In this document: piece after piece, positions 10,396-22,560 of the stretch
Layout of the letters: each line of letters starts with the position of its first letter
Position numbering within the stretch: position 1 is the stretch's first letter
Source of the DNA: Thermothelomyces thermophilus ATCC 42464
Taxonomy: Eukaryota; Ascomycota; Sordariomycetes; Sordariales; Chaetomiaceae
DNA length: 64,000 nucleotides
Assembly: GCF_000226095.1 (NCBI RefSeq)
Contig: NC_016475.1
Location: forward strand, 1,488,001-1,552,000
Direction of reading: 5' to 3'
The notes under the pieces: generated by a model
What the model saw: only the letters and a program-made list of their open reading frames with translations
Database searches by the model: none
What the model was told of the DNA's origin: nothing
Program-made: the position numbers and the translations under genes

Positions 10396-13300
10396 TCACA
10401 GACCGAATTCCTGGCCCACGACATCCAGTGCCTGCCGAATCAACCCTAGCACCTCGACGTCTCCCGCTGTTCCCGCAACCTGCACGGCACTAACCAGCAG
10501 CGGATACACCCTCAGCAGGTGCTTCCTCGTCTCACTATCTACGTTGGGCGCGTCCGGTATCGAGCCCGGCTCGGAACGCAAGTCAACGAGACACCGCAAG
10601 ATGCGACTCAGCTCCTTGCGCTGCGACATCGGCTGTGGCATCCGCCCTCGGAGCGGCTGGTCGGCCACGTAGCCGCGGAGCGTCAAAGCGCAACGGAGGA
10701 TGAGGTACGGCGCTACTGTGCGGGCTAGTCGGACGTGCCGATCGTGGGTGGATTCAGCGGTCCCAGCGGTCCCAGCGGTCCCAGCGGTCGACGACGTTTC
10801 CTCGTCGTCATGAACCTCCACCAACGCGAATAGCTCGTCGAGGCAGACTTCACTCATCAGGCTGCGCTTCGTCGGGGCCGGGTCAATGGTGCGCCCGTTG
10901 CGCGGCTTGAGGAAGGAGCTGAGCCCTACAGGGTCGCTTCCAGGCTTGCCGTAGATGATGGCCGCCTCGGCCGGCGAGGGACTGTGTATTATCGAAGTGC
11001 GAAACAGGCCCTCGGCGAATGCTCTTCTTGTCTCGTCAAGGACAACCTCGGAACCGAGTGCGGGGATGATAAGCCCGCGCAGTTGGCGGTATGACGCAAT
11101 GTCGAATGCTTGGTCGCCCGCAATATCCGCGGTCGCCGCCGTGGGTTCGCTCAGATCAGCGCTGATGATGCCGTTGGCGATCGAGACTATGGTCCGCCAA
11201 ATGTTCTGCACCGTTTCTCGCGGAAACTCCATGCTAGCGAGACGAGGAAGTGCTGCCTTGAGCACTTCCAGGGCCGACTGCGTCGCAACCCTCCACGGCT
11301 GGACCGACTTGGTAACGATCCTGAACTGATACTTGAGGATGACTGGCCGGCTGAGGGCAGACAAAGCGTTGGCAAACGCGCCGGTTTCGTATATGTCTCT
11401 TTCTCCGGCGTTTTTGACAATCAACGACTGCAAGATCGTCATGCTTTCTTTCGACATGGCGACATACGTGCGCTTCTCGGAGGTCGCCTTGGCCACATCC
11501 TCCTGATTGAAGGCGAGGGAGACGAACTCTGCCACCTGTGCAACCATCGCGGACGGAACGCCTTGTAGATCCGTACGTACCATGCGGAAAACTTCCAGAA
11601 TTTTACCCTGAAGGGGCGTGACATACTCGATGTCGCTGGCATAAGCTCCCGGAGTCGCGTGCTGCATGGCATCGCGGAACAAGATAAGCATGCGACGAAC
11701 TCGCTCCACCGTGAAATCCTCTCGGATCAACTCGTAAAGTGGTAGCAGTGCCTCGACCCATACCAGCAAACACTTCTGGTTATCCGAGGTTTTGCCGTCT
11801 GTCTCGTGTTTAGGAACGGGAATCCCCTGGGACCACAGTTCCCATGCCAAGTCCAGGCTCTCCTTTCCAATGCCTAGTCTTTCTTGCTCGGTACACCTGT
11901 GAAGGATGTCTCGGACGGCGCTGTAGGTCGCGGAATTGATGTCAAGCATTTCAAGGTCTATGAGGGCCTGGAAATGGCCAATGAGGTTCCGCCAGATCTC
12001 CGAGAAGCTTTGGTGCGAAGTCAGGAGGGACAGGTAGGAGCCGAACAGGTCAGATACGCCTTTGATAACGACAGTCGCTGTCTCCCTCCATTCCTCGGGG
12101 CCGTTTTCCTTCGCAGAAGGCTTGTCAACGGCGCGCAGCTCGCGCTCAACTGAGGAGAGAAGACTGAAAATGACTGCCCTCATACATACGGACCAAGCCT
12201 CCGGGCTCAGGCTCTCGCCATATGCTGACATTATTCGCATCAAGGTTTGAATAGCGCCTACTAGGTCAGTATATCCTAAGCTTGAGCGCCGGGGTCACCA
12301 CCCACTATTTCGTAGCTCTAGTCTCTGATCGGTCGCGACGGATGTGAGCCGAAGGAGTAGAAGCATCCATAATGCCGCGCCCGAGCCCTCCCCTACAGGC
12401 TCAACGGCGAGCTTGATTAGCGACTGTTCTCCAGAGGCGGAAATCATGTCTTCCGTAATCGACGTCGACTCTCTGTTGGCGGAGAGGAAATCCGAGATAG
12501 CCCAGAAAAAGGTAACAGTCTGTCAAATGTCAGCGCGAGTTCACCCACGAAGAAAAATAAGCATTTACCTACCGTTAAGGCCACATTAAGTTCGTCATCT
12601 TGCGTGCAAAATTTGTAGAGAGTATCGACAAGGTTAAGAAAGCAGGCATTAGGCAAGGAAGGCAGAAAGTCGGAGCAGATTAGCTGAAGAGAAGCAAACG
12701 ATGGCCGGATTAGCTTAACAGCGCGGGTGAGAAGGTTCGGCCGCAGGCTGGGCCGATTATTGTCCTCTGCCCCGGTGGCGCTGATGTTGCGTTCGATGAA
12801 GACGGTGTCGATGATCTCGAATATGAGCTCCCAGCCGCTGATGAGCGATTCGCCGCAGTTCTCCAGGAGACTCTTGAGCCCTTCGAGGATGATTTTATGA
12901 ATGTCAACATCGACAGCGTGCTTTGCTAAAGACACCTGGCGTTCGGTCGCCTGGAGGGGAGCCAGAGAGTTACGGAAGGTCTCAAGGAGGCGATGCTGGA
13001 TCTGGCCCCGAACTTCATCTGGCTGGGAAGCGACGGCGCTTGCTTCCTCTAGCAGAATGCGGACCAACGTTTCTGCCGCTCGGGCTCTTACGGGCGCCGT
13101 ATTTGACACAGAGCCCAGGACATCGATGAGCTCGGTCACCAAGCGCGTCCAGCCAGACTCGTCCGGTGGATAAGCTAGCAAGCGCTCGATATTGATGGAA
13201 GCGAGGTCACCAAGCTTCGACAAACCAAACTGGTTCTCTTGGTTCGGCGCCGCCGAGGAAGGAACCGAGATGCTCATGACTCGTTTCGAGGGAAGTGGAG

Positions 13301-15949
13301 GTGTCTTAAGGCTGCCGGTAGAGGGGGGCGACTGTGGACGACTGCTCGGCTCCGAGGGTGGTTCAACATGTTCCAGCAGGTTGCAGACAGCCCCAACAAT
13401 CTCAACAAAAGCGGAATTTGGGAAATCAACAGTGCTCTCAAACAGACGCGATGCGGCCGTCTCGACAGCTCGAATTTCGGTATTGAAGTTGGCGAGGAGG
13501 GCACTGGCCTCTTGTTCAGCTTGGGGGTCGGGACCCTTGGCTGCCAATGGCGTCCTCCCCGCGGCCTTACCGGACGAGAACATGACCAAATCGGCCTGCT
13601 GAAGAGTCTCTAGTACTATGCTCCAGGATGATGCGAGCGTTGGACCCAGGGCGATACCGAGGTTCAGCAGTGCTCTCAGGCACAGCAGGTTTCGCGTGTT
13701 GAGCGTGGCGCCGCTAGCGTCCATTGAAGGCTGCCTCTGTTTCTCTGATGAGAGAAGCGAAGGGCTGACAAGACTGTCGACACTGAGGAGCCCTCTGGCG
13801 TTGCTGAATATGTTACCAGATCCCTCCACAGCAACCGGGCTCGGTGGCGGCCGGGCTGGGCCAGCAGCGTTCATGCATGCGGTTAGAACGTTCGGTGGCA
13901 CGGCGGCTTTGCCCAGGGTCGTCAAGAAGGCATCACGGGGCGTAGCGAGCTGCAACAGGCCGGCGACGTGGGCAAATTTCTGGAAGGCCCGGACAAGGCC
14001 ATGGTAGTAGTCCGAGTCCAAAGCGGCGTAGAGGAAGGTAGAGCAAGTTGCAAGGACGGCGGGCCAACACTCCTCGATAAACGCAGCGCAAATCTTAATC
14101 TCTGCGTAGAGCGGATGGTTCTCCAGGGTAAGCGGGTTGACCGGGACAGGATTCCGTTTGAACGACGCAGTTCGATCCAGCTTGTCAGGAGTCTCGTCAG
14201 ACTGGGGAGCGGGTGAGTTGCGTCCCTGTTCGGGCTTTGGGACGCGCTTTCTCCTCCCCTCACTCGATACAGTGAGGGGAAGGATGAACTTAGCGAGGCC
14301 CTCTGACAGAGACGTGATGCAAGACAGAGTAAGGCTATAGATGTAAGATTCTGGAATGGTGGGAGCGTCCGCCTTATCGAGTTGGTCGATGCAGGGCACC
14401 CGCATGGTGCTCCATTGTGAGCTGATTCCCGTATTGTTGCCGTCGGGACCCACCGAGCTGGAGATGATGCCAGTCACGCCGCTCGCCTCAAGCATCACCT
14501 GGTCGCTGGAAGCGCCGGTGTTTGAGGCGGCGACCGGGATGGTAGATTGATGGCCCAGTCCAATGACGGATGGCTTTTCCGTGCTAACGCGGACGAACGT
14601 GGCTGTCAGGTTCTTCAGGATGTTCTTCTGACCTTCTTCGGCATCGTAGAGCATGAAGATGCGGCGAAGCAAGGCATGTTCTGCGAAGATGCCTCGGAAC
14701 ACCTCCATGCAAAGCGCTCGTTTCCACAGGGTAGTGTCCTGGTCCAAGAGGTGGGTCAGGATCTCGAGTGCGTCCCCGCTCTCGGTCGGCAGGATTGCAA
14801 GATGGCGCCGGAGGAGCGTGTACAGAATGCGCACAAGACGGACGCTTGTTGCAAAGTTTGGCCGACCACGGAGAGCGCTGGTGATGAAGGGCATCACTCG
14901 CATCCGGAGGATATCTGCCTGCTCTGGGTGCGTTGTGAAGATGGCGGCATGGTTGGTCAAGACCGACTCGATCAACTCGAGCCCAAACGTTTGGAAGAGG
15001 CTGGAGACTCGGAGATATTCGGGTCGCTGACCTTCAGTCAGGAGGCAGATATCGTTGAACACCTGGACAGATGAGTGGGAGTCCAATATCCGGGATAAGG
15101 GGACAGAATTACCCTGTACGCATCCAGGGCCGCGGCCGGGAGCGGGATGTTGCCATCTCTACCCGGGACTTCGCCAACTGGAGGGTGGCCAGTCCCAGAC
15201 TCTACAGTTGTTTTAGCATCCCTGATACATTCATTGAACGTTCCGAGGATAAGAGAACCACTTACTATCCTCAGCAACAACCTTGTCGAAAACAGAGACT
15301 ACCAGCTGCTGCAAAGTGGCAGCCGAAGTGTTGTTGACAATGGCATTCTTGCTAGACTGTAGGATAAAGCAAACGTTTAGTGCAGTAACCAGGAGGTCGC
15401 CCTTCACGTCAGCCGAGTAATTGGACAGCAAAGCTGGGAGAGCCTGGAGAATCTTGAGCTGGACATCAAGGCCGGCGGAGGTTGCCTGCTGCAATGCCTC
15501 CAAGACTTGACTCAATCTGGCTCGCGGTAAGGCCCGAGACACAATAAGCCGTTGGAGACAGACAATGGCAATCCCCGTGAACTTGACATTCTTTGTGCCG
15601 CAAGCAATGATAAAAGGATTGACAAAGTTTGGGCGCTGGGCGAGTTCTAGCACTGTATAAGCGAGATGCAATGGCGCCCGAATGCTGTGAGCTCGACGTA
15701 CCTTCTGAGGCCTGTACTTCAGTGGAGGCCCTCAGGTTCTTCAATTCGTCCAGGGACTTCTCGGCAGCCTGAGCTCGGTGTGAGCCTGGGCCGGTCGAGC
15801 GAGGAATGAGGATGAAGGTGACCCGGCTGGGTGCAGACGTGGCACAGTGCGTGGAGCAGCGCAATACTCACCTGGCGCAAGTCATTGTGTTTCCGTTTGC
15901 TCTCTTGAATCAGGTTGGCGAGTTCTGACGCCAACAGCTGAGTGGTCAT
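10396..15949 (-). CDS. mon2: MON2, Golgi/endosome trafficking scaffold
   Basis: Seven exons on the minus strand: 15949-15872, 15768-15702, 15652-15266, 15201-15113, 15062-12573, 12519-12306 and 12257-10396. They join in frame to 1728 residues, close to the usual Mon2 length of about 1700. The N-terminus reads LLASELANLIQESKRKHNDL and continues over the first intron into RQAAEKSLDELKNL, the DCB-like start of Mon2 (related to large Arf-GEFs but without a Sec7 domain). IIACGTKNVKFTGIAIVCLQ, LDAYRVFNDICLLTEGQ and FFWAISDFL match conserved blocks, and the rest is helical armadillo-like repeats. Mon2 acts at the trans-Golgi and endosomes with Dopey proteins and a flippase in vacuolar sorting and recycling. 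The introns are very short (48-103 bp). A 9-bp tandem repeat codes for Gly-Thr-Ala repeats in the last exon. It is divergent from MMS2. Confidence 0.93.
10754..10790 (-). repeat. 9-bp tandem repeat in MON2
   Basis: About four copies of a GGTCCCAGC unit on the plus strand. Read on the minus strand they encode repeated Gly-Thr-Ala triplets, keeping the MON2 frame. Confidence 0.85.
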
Positions 15950-16392
15950 ATTTGCATCTCATGGAAAATGGCCCTGGAAACTCGTCACCTCATCGCAATT
16001 TCGTGCTTGTGACTTCAATCGAAGACGGGACAGTATTGAAGACGTGTCGCGGGAGCTGGCCCAGGACTGCGATTCGTTCGTTGGAAAGTGGTACGGAACG
16101 GCAAGCCTGGAACCCGGGAGCCACTGCTCAGGTGCGTGCGTGCACCTAAGCCAAGTGCTTTCGTTGATGACTAACCCTGCCACATCCCGAGGGGTCGGGC
16201 ATGACAGGGGTCCCCGCCCCCACCTTCGCTCATTCGGCCGCGGTTGCCCAAACGACGGTAGCTCCAAAGGAACCTACGAACATACACTACCTATAACCTA
16301 TTCTGTGACTGCCACTTACGTTCTCTAACCGACAGCGGGCCTCCGACTCTCTCACCACACAACCGCGAGACACCTTTTGCAGCATCGAAACC
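15950..16392. promoter_or_regulatory. shared MON2/MMS2 divergent promoter region
   Basis: 443 bp between two divergently transcribed ATGs. It must hold both 5' UTRs and core promoters. I see no clear TATA box and assign no specific site. Confidence 0.5.
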
Positions 16393-17096
16393 ATGGCGGC
16401 TCAGGTCCCGCGGAACTTCAAGCTCCTTGCGGAGCTGGAAAAGGGCGAGAAGGGCCTGGGTGCCGGTGGGTTGCCTAATCGCAGTCCCGCTGCGCTTTCA
16501 GCGTTGACTGCAGCTGCTGACGGGAAGTTTCGCGCTGTATAGGTGCATGTTCGTATGGTTTGGAGGATCCTGAGGACATCTACATGACACACTGGCGAGG
16601 AACTATCTGGGGTCCTCCGCATGTATGTCACGCACCGGCAACCCCCGCGATTGCCTGTCTTCGAACCCACGCTGACCACCACGCGACGCCACCACGCGAC
16701 GTAGGGAAACCACGAGAACCGGATCTACGAGCTCAAGATGGAGTGCGGCCCTAACTACCCCAAAGAGCCTCCTGAGATTCACTTCGTCAGCCAGATCAAC
16801 CTCCCCGGTGTGAGCCCGACCGATGGAAAGGTGGACAAGAATGCTGTTGGCATCCTGCGGGACTGGACCAGGATTGCTGCTGAGCTTTCCAAGAATGCCC
16901 GGCCAAAGGAAGACCCCCTGAGCTTGGAGGCCGCTCTCATCGCGATACGAAAGTAAGCAGAAACTGTTGGCGTACATATAGATGAAAGCGGCATACAGGG
17001 GAAAGCGGATGTTGACCCAACGCCAGGTACATGGACGAGCACAAGAAGCTGCCGCAGCCGCCGGAGGGATCTAAATACCCGATCTACAACAACTAA
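16393..17096 (+). CDS. mms2: ubiquitin-conjugating enzyme variant MMS2
   Basis: Four exons, 16393-16465, 16543-16622, 16705-16952 and 17027-17096, give 156 residues. The protein starts MAAQVPRNFKLLAELEKGEK and continues CSYGLEDPED, HWRGTIWGPPHGNHENRIY, CGPNYPKEPPEIHF, INLPGVSPTDGKV and ILRDWTR, matching yeast Mms2 block by block. The UBC fold is present, but the active-site cysteine region of true E2 enzymes is replaced, as in all UEV proteins. Mms2 pairs with Ubc13 to build Lys63-linked ubiquitin chains, for example on PCNA in error-free DNA damage tolerance. Splice junctions fall inside conserved blocks and keep them intact, which supports the model. The introns (77, 82 and 74 bp) are normal for the region. 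Confidence 0.95.
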
Positions 17097-17461
17097 GTAT
17101 TTGGGAAGGGGGCAAGGGATGATTAGCCTGACGCATATGACGAACTAGAGCAGAGAGGAGAGGACAGGAAGAGGCACACCCGTCACGCCAAGCATCGCGG
17201 ACAGTACTGAAGACTAGCACCGAGGTCGTTTCCGCGACATTTTTAGCATCTTGCACAAGATGTCACTGAATGAACACATCAGTTTTGCCAAATGCTTCAT
17301 GGGCAACGCCTTGGTCTGTTAAATGGCGCACGTGACCTCGCGGAGCGGACCTGTCTCCGGTCGCGTTCCTGTCGATCCCGAAATTTTGGGCACCTTGCAC
17401 CTTTTGAGCCAATGTCGGATCAGCAGCTCCTTTGGGCACGCCACATCCGCCACCAAATGGA
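17097..17461. other. intergenic region
   Basis: About 365 bp holding the MMS2 3' UTR and the upstream region of the LYR-motif gene. No other feature seen. Confidence 0.55.
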
Positions 17462-18495
17462 ATGCCGTCTTTTTTCGTTCCCGCCCGCTCGTCGCGGCAC
17501 CGATTAGCATGTAAGAATGCCGCGCAACTCCATAATAGCAATTTAGACCCGCTGCTGACCCCTATCTCCTAAACGCCTCTCCCCTCCCCCTTCAAGGCTT
17601 CGCTCTCTACCGCTCCCTCATCCGGCAGGGCCTTCGGGTCCCGCTTCCCGATGAGCTCTCCAAAGACTCCCCATTGGGGCCAGCCAACCCCATCCGAACC
17701 CTTATCCGCAACGGCTTCCGCCGCAACAAGCGGGACACGTCCCCACGCCTAGCCGTGTCGGCCCTTAAGAACGGCTATCGCTTCCTCGCCCTCCTCTCGC
17801 GCGCCGCCGACGCATCCACGCCCGAACACGCCTCGGTCCTGGCCTTCCTCCGCGAGAACGAGGCCCGCGTGCTCGCGGTGAAGGCCAAAGCCGCCGAGGA
17901 GGCCGCCAAGCGCATCTCCACGGCCCCGATCCCCGGCCGCACCCCGATCATCACCAAGGTGTCGGCCGAGGGCGAGCCGCCCGTGTACGTGCCGACGGGC
18001 CCGCCGCGCCCGCTCTCGTCGTTCAAGAGCGGCGTGCGCAAGCCGCCGACGCTGGCAGCGGCCACGGCCGTACCGTTCCTGCGGCTCAAGAAGCCGCAGC
18101 CGCGGTTCCTCGAGCGGGTCATCCGGCAGAAGGTGGAGCGCAGGGCCAAGAAGGCGATCAAGATCATGGAGATGCAGAACGAGGGCATGATCGACGCCAG
18201 CGACGAAGACGAATGGGAGAGGCTGGTTGCCAAGATGCTGGCGGAGAACGGGCAGCAGCCCGGCGGGGCATATAAGGAAGAAAAGACGTACAGGGACTCG
18301 CTGTCGGAGGCCGTGACGCTCACGCTGGAGTCGCTGAACAGGGATAGGGAGGACTCGGTTGCGAGGGCGAAGGCCCTGTGGCAGATCGTACTGGCCGAGC
18401 AGGAGATGGCGTTGAAGGAGGAGAAGGAGGGGCTCGCGAAAGAGGGAAAGGGAGCGGAGGAGCCACGGCGCAAAGCTTCGAGCCATCAGGTATGA
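17462..18495 (+). CDS. LYR-motif protein, probably mitochondrial
   Basis: Two exons, 17462-17510 and 17597-18495, give 315 residues. The short first exon encodes a basic, acid-free N-terminus that fits a mitochondrial presequence. The junction creates FALYRSLIRQGLRVPLP, with the LYR signature at residues 20-22, followed by an Arg/Asn-rich helix (IRTLIRNGFRRNK) and LKNGYRFLALL. LYR proteins bind acyl-carrier protein and act in assembly of respiratory complexes, iron-sulphur transfer or the mitoribosome. This one is longer than the classical LYRM proteins (about 90-120 residues): the extra 200 residues hold a Pro-rich linker, a basic helix and a Glu/Lys-rich C-terminal coiled coil. Which complex it serves cannot be told from sequence. 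The joined LYR motif is the main support for exon 1. Confidence 0.78.
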
Positions 18496-19068
18496 GGAGG
18501 AGGGCCCGCAATGGGGGCTCTGATCAGAACAAGAAAGAACAAGAAAAAAGGAACCAAGACCTCGTCTGAGGAGCGATAGTGGATGAGAGGACTGGGGAGA
18601 GGCCGAAACAAGCGAAATAGATCGCCCAATCGGCAGGGATAGGAGCATCAAACGTTGCCTTGACGGCCCCCAAGGGTCAGTAAGGAACGTTGGGAAAGGT
18701 GGCGGCAGCATGCTGTTGGAGCAGGCTAATACAACCTCGCGGTAGCTACGAGAGGCAGAGAGCAGTGAGCACCGTGCCCTCACAACACTGGTGCCTGACA
18801 TCACCTGCTCTTTGGCACATCAGGAGCTGGGTCCTAGGAATCCATTCTATTGAAGATTCATGGTGCATCAGTTTAGAGGAATGAGCCACAAACTGTTGTC
18901 CCGGAAGTGGAGAGTGGTGCGGATGAAGCAAACACCGCGGATGTACACGTTTCAAAACAATCCCCTCCCTCTCACTGCAGAGGTGGCGGTGACAAAATTA
19001 ACTGAAAAATGGAAGCATCTCAATGACGCGTACAACCTGGGAATCCCGTCTTTCCACCCTTCCAGCGC
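18496..19068. other. convergent intergenic region
   Basis: No gene seen between the LYR-motif gene and the 3' end of the bZIP gene. Frames here are short and unrelated to known families. Confidence 0.6.
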
Positions 19069-21347
19069 TTACATCAAGCTAGCCTTTACCGACTCCCAAA
19101 ACGCATCATCAATGTCACACGCCTTGAACCCGGGTGTTCGGCCCAGACATATCCCGCGCTTGGTGATTTCTGGAGAGCGTAACCGTCAGCAAAAGGAAAT
19201 CCGATAGGGAAAAAAAAAAAAGAATGGCCCGCTTACGTCTCAAAAGTGTCATCACTTCCACCACCACTCGCTGACAGTTCGGAAGGTACCCAGAAGAATC
19301 CCCCAACTCGCTCGGTGGCAGGAATCCGAAAGGAAGCATATCGCCTCTACGGGCCGCCAAAGACTCAGCCACGGTCGTGGCCGGTAAAAAGGAATCTCCT
19401 GGAGGGAACACGCTCGCCAGAGCCGGCTCAGCCATGCCACCACCGTCGCCCATCGACCACGACCGGGCGCCCGCCCCTTGCTGGGCCAGCGAACGGCCGC
19501 TCCCGGGGCTGCTGGTTCCATCCAAAAGCAGACCCCGGGACTGCGACGACGACGAGGAGGAGGAGGAGGAGCCGTCGCCAAGCAGCGGGTCAACCGTCTC
19601 CACGCGCCACCCGCGTTCCTTGTAGCTCTCCATCTGCGACAGGTCTACGTCGACCGTCACGAGGTCTGCCCCGGGCGGGATGACCACGCCGCGCTGGTAC
19701 AGATACAGCTCGGCCTCGTCGCAGTCGTAATACTCGCCGGCAAACCCGTCCAGGATAATGCGCATGTCCTCGTCCAGCTCCTGGTCCCGCACGGAGTTGA
19801 CCTCGGCCGAGAACGGGCCCATCGCGAAGCCGGCCGTCTCCTGGGGTTTAAGCACGTCCACCGTGCCCTGGTTGCCGACCCTGTGCGGCTTTCCGGGCGC
19901 GGTCGTCGTGGGGAGAGAGGAAGAGGAGGGGGCGGGGGCGGGGGCGGGGGCGGAGGAGGAGGACGATGTGGTGGTGGTGGTGGTGGTGGTGGGAATCGAG
20001 AACGAGGACGCGGAAACATCAAAGTGGGTGCCGGCGCCGCCGAGATGGAAGAAAGGGTACTGCCAGTTGAAAAGCGACTGTTGGGGCTCGCGAAGGAGCA
20101 TGCGTCGCAGGCGGCGCCGGATGGTCTCGGTGGACTCGAGCAGCAGGCAGAAGCCGAAGATGCGCTTGACGAGGCGCTGGGGCGGGTCGGGCATGCTCAG
20201 CAAGGCGAGAACTTGCTCGAGCGAGTAGCGTTGCAGGCGCCGGCCAAAGGTGGCTTCGAGGTTGGTGTAGGTTTGGGGAACTGGCGGGGATTCGATGAGG
20301 GGCGGGAGCGAGAGATCGTGGGAAGAGCACGCGAAGGGCGCGGGCTGGAAGGGAAAGCTCGCATTTTCTAAGGTGGGCTGGGTGAGGATTTCATAGGCAA
20401 AATTCGGGGGCTCTTCAGGCGGTGGGAGGGCCAAAAGGGGTTGTTGTTGTTGTTGTTGCTGTTGTTGTTGTTGTTGGGCGAGTGTAAGTGGCGGAGTGAG
20501 GTCCGCCTGGGTAACCGTGTTTAAGGGGATGTTCGGCTCTCCGAAAAGGGCGACTGGACCCCCTTCAGCAGCGGACTCTGGCGAGCTTGTCGCCGACAGC
20601 GACGATGCCACGGCGTCGGGTTGTCGTGGGGAACCAGGCTGAGCACGATGGCTATTCGGCTCCCTCCTCGTCTGGCTGGCAATTCCATTCCGCTGGTCAT
20701 CATCTGCATCGTCATCGCTTACTTCTCGAGCAAGCGAGAGGAACCTCTCAGTCGTTTGACGTAGCTGGTGGCCAAAGTCGGGTAGTCTGTCGAGCAATCC
20801 ACTGCTTAATGCGAAGTCGTGGAGCTGCATGAAGGCGTTGCTCATCTCCTCGTTGGCGTACTTGAGGGTCCGGACCTTCTTCTCCAGCGTCTGAATAGCG
20901 TTTTCCTTGCGGTCGCGATACGCCCGCTGCGCAAGTCGGATCTGCGTCCGCCGCCGCTGCAACCAGAAGTCAGACGCGAGAGTGGATCAAGGAGTGGTTC
21001 TGATGTGCCTGCGGGAGGATAACACGGTGCTATCCGGCTCTGAAGAACGGGCAATAGATGATAATGATAGATGATGCAGGCTCAAGTCAACTCACATCAG
21101 CGGCAATCTCGTCCCTGGTGTCTATACGGGGACGGCCTCTTGCTCTCTTTGTCTCATCGCCATGACCAGGAACTCCCACGGCCTGAGTTCGGGCTCGTTT
21201 CCGTGGGCCTTCCTCGGAGCCGCGGGGTAGCGAGGAAGACGCCTGCTTCTTCCGTGACTGCGCTAGTCGCCTCGGCGAGCCGAAGGCGGGGCTTTCGTGA
21301 TAAACCTCAGCGTTGAGGATTGGGAGGTCGCCCTCGGAGTACCGCAT
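19069..21347 (-). CDS. bZIP transcription factor, large fungal AP-1-like type
   Basis: Three exons, 21347-21096, 20956-19237 and 19169-19069, give 690 residues. A GRPRIDTRDEIAAD block at the end of exon 1 joins RRRTQIRLAQRAYRDRKENA at the start of exon 2, forming the basic region (residues about 80-105) with the AQRAYRxRK signature, then a short leucine zipper. The middle has a 12-residue Gln run and a conserved fungal block, FGRRLQRYSLEQVLALL through NWQYPFFHLGGAGTHF. A further acidic block (EYYDCDEAELYLYQRGVVI) follows. The last intron (67 bp, branch GCTGACGG) restores a C-terminus ending DDAFWESVKASLM; reading through it instead gives an unlikely tail. The ATG at 21347 is used because the longer frame begins with TTG. 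Nuclear regulator; targets unknown. Confidence 0.87.
20441..20476 (-). repeat. coding (CAA)n poly-glutamine repeat
   Basis: TTG repeats on the plus strand encode about 12 Gln in the bZIP factor, interrupted once by CTG. Confidence 0.8.
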
Positions 21348-22560
21348 TGTGTCTGATTCCAAAGCGGCGTGTCCTTTGGTGCCCAGATTACTAAATCCAC
21401 GCCGTGACCTCTCGTTCAGCGCCTCGGCGAGCTTGGTCGGTGTAATCAGTATGTGTATCCGTATATCGAGGCGCAAGACACGGCGACTCCTGGACGCCGA
21501 TCCTCGGCCCTTATACGCAATATTGTTAGGGGACTCAATTTCGCGCGCTTTGGAGAAGCCAGTTCATAAAATGAACGATCTCGGATGGAATGACTTCCAC
21601 GTCTGCCCGCCTAGTGTACTTGTAATGCGATGTTGGGGAGGTGGCCAGGATCACGCTTACTCGTGGGAGAAGTCGCCACTAACATTTTGCAACTAAATAC
21701 GCTGGCTTCTAGGCCTGCGCTCGCTAGTCTGCGATGAGAGGTTGCTGCTGGCATGTGCTGTACTTCGTAGAGGCGGGGCTGCGTTGAGTTGAGCTAAACC
21801 ATATTTGTCATCCTCTTCACCATCCGCATTTCTCAGCATTCTGGGGCTCGATTCCCAATCACACGAATGAGCCCAACTTTGTATGGTGCTTCGTCAGCTT
21901 TGCATCAACGTCACAACAACCCAGTACCTAAAGCCGCGTGAGCTCTATTTCTACTGTACGAAATTGCAATGTTTTCGTTCCGAGTCCGTCCCCGACTCTT
22001 GTTCAGGCCACTAACTGATAATTAATCCATGCTCGATCGAAGTAGCTTCTCAACCCTAACCCACTCAACATGGCGCTGATCTGGCGGCCTCGCAATCAAG
22101 CATTGGCTGCTCCGTACTCCGTAGTGGGGCATGTCAGCACTAGGTAGGTATGGAGTATTGCGAGCACTCAACGGGTTTTCAATTGCAGTGCTAACTACGG
22201 AGTACTCCGTACGTCGGCCCACATCTCCGCTTTCCTGCGGGAGCTAAGCCGCGCCGAGCAGGGCTGTGCTCCGTCCGGCACGTTCAACTCCACCGCTCGA
22301 GCTGCGAGAAAAGTCGATCCCTCTGCTCTGTTCTCCGTATCCCGCCCAGGAGGGATACCAAACCCCTCCTCCCAAACCCCATGCCGTTGGCAATCAATAC
22401 CGACTCCGACTGTTTTGTCCCTCTGTTCCCCTGATTGAACTGTCATGGCCAACGTTCTTACCACCCGATAACTCCTTTATCCCGTATCTACGCGTATACA
22501 TACATACAACGGCTCGTCCCTTCTTCGACGCCTTCCCCACGGGGACCCGCATCCGCAGTC
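21348..22560. promoter_or_regulatory. divergent intergenic region with palindrome cluster
   Basis: 1.2 kb between the starts of the bZIP factor and the kinase. No gene supported. It contains TACTTCGTA at 21761, TACTCCGTA at 22115-22123 and the perfect 16-bp palindrome at 22196-22211. The kinase promoter and 5' UTR must lie in the right half. Confidence 0.55.
22196..22211. repeat. 16-bp perfect palindrome TACGGAGTACTCCGTA
   Basis: Two overlapping copies of the dispersed nonamer in opposite orientation form a self-complementary 16-mer, about 350 bp upstream of the kinase ATG. Confidence 0.85.

Noticed and set aside
17749-18804. Minus-strand open frame of 351 codons
   Set aside because: Antisense shadow of the LYR-motif gene, with Leu/Arg-rich composition and no family match.
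19478-20371. Plus-strand open frame of 297 codons
   Set aside because: Antisense shadow of the bZIP gene, including its Gly- and Ser-coding repeats.
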